From contig CANBUF010000057.1 of NCBI GenBank assembly GCA_947372575.1, positions 1 through 8,926 on the forward strand: a DNA stretch of 8,926 nt. The letters are read 5' to 3'. The first letter of the stretch is position 1. Every line of letters begins with the position of its first letter. The translations under genes were made by a program, and so were the position numbers. This stretch comes from Alcaligenaceae bacterium (GTDB taxonomy: Bacteria > Pseudomonadota > Gammaproteobacteria > Burkholderiales > Burkholderiaceae). Shown here piece after piece: positions 7,758-8,926 of the stretch. The notes beneath the pieces were generated by a model. The model made no database searches and was not told the origin of the DNA. It was given only the letters and a program-made list of their open reading frames with translations.

Positions 7758-8750
7758 TCAGACAGGCTGATCTGTTTGGTCCAGACGCAAGCATCTCGCA
7801 CCATGTCCAGGGCTAATTGTGACAATTTCTGGAATGGTTTGGCGGCAGGATTCCAGCGCCAGCGAACAACGATCTGCAAACACACAGCCAGGCGGCAGGG
7901 CGCTGACATCTGGCGGTGATCCCGGAATCGTCTCCAATCTTGTCCCTTTAGAGACCGAACCATGCGCCAGGCTCTTGAGCAAGGCGCGCGTGTAGGGATG
8001 TCGCGGAGAACGCATAAGTGTGCGTGTTGAGCCTTCTTCTACGATCCGTCCTGCATACATCACCGCAATCCGGTCCGCGACTTCAACGGCCGCACCCAGA
8101 TCATGCGTCACAAAAATCACAGACAAGCCCAACTCGCGCTGCAACTCACGCAGGAGTAACAGGATCTGGATCTGAACCGTTGCATCCAGTGCCGTGGTTG
8201 GCTCATCTGCCAACAAAAGCTTTGGCTGACTGGCAAGCGCCAGGGAGATCATCGCGCGCTGACGCATCCCACCTGACATCTCATGAGGATAGGCATCGAG
8301 CCGGCGCTCCGGGCTTGGAATGCGGACACGTTCAAATAATGACAAGGCTCTGGCACGGGCTTCGGATCGCGTCATGGACTCGTGCCTGAGGATGGCTTCG
8401 ATAATCTGATCACCTACGGTGTATACCGGATCCAATGCGAGTAGGGGTTCCTGGAAAATCATCGAGGCCACTTTGCCACGAAAGTCCGAGAGTGTTCCTG
8501 ACGACATCGCAACAACATCCTTGCCACCCACCAGAATCTGTCCTTCGAGCTTTGAACGCGAAGGATTGTGCAGTCGTAAAATGGATCGCAGGGTGACGCT
8601 CTTTCCTGAACCGGATTCTCCAATTAAAGCCACGACTTCACCGCGATTGACTTTCAGGTTCACACCCGAAACAGCCTTGACGGGTTTTCTGCCGCCTGTA
8701 AAGGTGACGGATAAATTTCGAATATCGACAAAATTTTCTTCTACGCTCAT
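7758..8750 (-). CDS. ABC transporter ATP-binding protein, OppD/DppD type (peptide/nickel family)
   Basis: 330-residue cytoplasmic ATPase that powers import through a peptide/nickel-type (PepT) ABC transporter. It has Walker A GESGSGKS (44-51), Q-loop Gln100 in MIFQEP, signature MSGGMRQ (158-164), Walker B LLLADEP with Asp182/Glu183, D-loop TALD (186-189) and switch His216. The C-terminal oligopeptide/dipeptide transporter region (about 235-325) holds Cys289, 295, 302 and 320, a set reported to bind a [4Fe-4S] cluster in related OppD/DppD proteins. The phrases GSGKSVT and LDPVYTVGDQI favour OppD/DppD over OppF. Substrate (oligopeptide, dipeptide, glutathione, nickel) cannot be read from an ATPase. 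The ATG overlaps the upstream gene's stop as ATGA and has AGGAGG (8755-8760) four bases upstream, implying translational coupling. It is the last gene of its operon; the permeases and binding protein must lie outside the window, upstream on the minus strand. Confidence 0.94.
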   Translation of the reverse strand: MSVEENFVDIRNLSVTFTGGRKPVKAVSGVNLKVNRGEVVALIGESGSGKSVTLRSILRLHNPSRSKLEGQILVGGKDVVAMSSGTLSDFRGKVASMIFQEPLLALDPVYTVGDQIIEAILRHESMTRSEARARALSLFERVRIPSPERRLDAYPHEMSGGMRQRAMISLALASQPKLLLADEPTTALDATVQIQILLLLRELQRELGLSVIFVTHDLGAAVEVADRIAVMYAGRIVEEGSTRTLMRSPRHPYTRALLKSLAHGSVSKGTRLETIPGSPPDVSALPPGCVFADRCSLALESCRQTIPEIVTISPGHGARCLRLDQTDQPV

Positions 8751-8926
8751 GCTGCCTCCTGTGCCGAAAGCGGTGCAGCGCTATGACCACTGCGCACCAC
8801 GTGCATCAGGCAGGCAACGCCTGCGCCCTGCGCATCGGTGACCAGCTTTGGCATCGTTACAGAACAGACTGATTCAGCGTGCACGCAACGCGTATGAAAG
8901 CGACAGCCTGAGGGTGGATTGATCGG
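8747..8926 (-). CDS. ABC transporter ATP-binding protein, C-terminal end (partial, possibly OppF/DppF type)
   Basis: The minus-strand frame is open from the window edge for 59 codons to TGA at 8747-8749. The visible residues begin PINPPSGCRFHTRC, the hallmark of the C-terminal oligopeptide/dipeptide transporter region in OppD/OppF-type ATPases. The full visible cysteine spacing is C-x5-C-x6-C-x17-C, identical to that of the next gene. The ATPase core lies outside the window, so D-type versus F-type is uncertain; SGCRFHTRC resembles OppF/DppF. The stop overlaps the start of the next ATPase by 4 bp, so the two are probably the paired ATPases of one importer. The tail after the last cysteine is short (20 residues, HVVRSGHSAAPLSAQEAA region). 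Confidence 0.87.
   Translation of the reverse strand, partial: PINPPSGCRFHTRCVHAESVCSVTMPKLVTDAQGAGVACLMHVVRSGHSAAPLSAQEAA

Noticed and set aside
8018..8841. Plus-strand open frames opposite the ABC ATPase genes
   Set aside because: The minus-strand frames carry all ABC motifs; the plus-strand products have no recognisable features.

Overview
The window looks like a stretch of a betaproteobacterial chromosome, most likely Burkholderiales and perhaps an Alcaligenaceae-like genus. The main reasons are the Fnr protein with its oxygen-sensing cysteines, the ClpB type, the tandem Bordetella-style autotransporters and the peptide-type ABC transporter. Genus assignment is a guess. All evidence is from reading the sequence; no database search was run.

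Layout. Positions 2-571 hold the 3' end of an autotransporter gene, cut by the window edge. It is followed by a complete autotransporter (712-3858) whose barrel is about 76% identical to the first, with no gaps over 190 codons. The two form a tandem paralogous pair. A 168-bp gap follows, holding a possible hairpin terminator and a striking block of four contiguous 20-bp direct repeats (3933-4012). Convergent to the autotransporters is fnr (4027-4752, minus strand). A 273-bp intergenic region separates fnr from the divergent clpB (5026-7614, plus strand). This region carries a perfect Fnr/Anr-type dyad placed as a class II site for the fnr promoter, a very good sigma-32 heat-shock promoter for clpB, and a triplicated 12-bp unit overlapping the fnr ribosome-binding site. 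After clpB, an A/T-flanked hairpin (7693-7728) looks like a shared bidirectional terminator. The last block is the end of a minus-strand peptide/nickel-type ABC transporter operon: a complete OppD/DppD-like ATPase (7758-8750), overlapped by 4 bp by the end of a second ATPase (8747-8926, partial).

How it works together. These are four independent units rather than one system: surface proteins exported by type V secretion, an anaerobic regulator with probable autoregulation, a heat-shock disaggregase, and the ATP-driving half of a peptide-type importer. The most unusual parts are the non-coding 20-bp repeat block, the autotransporter duplication, and the compact regulatory region between fnr and clpB. 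I see no clear evidence of an undescribed multi-gene system.
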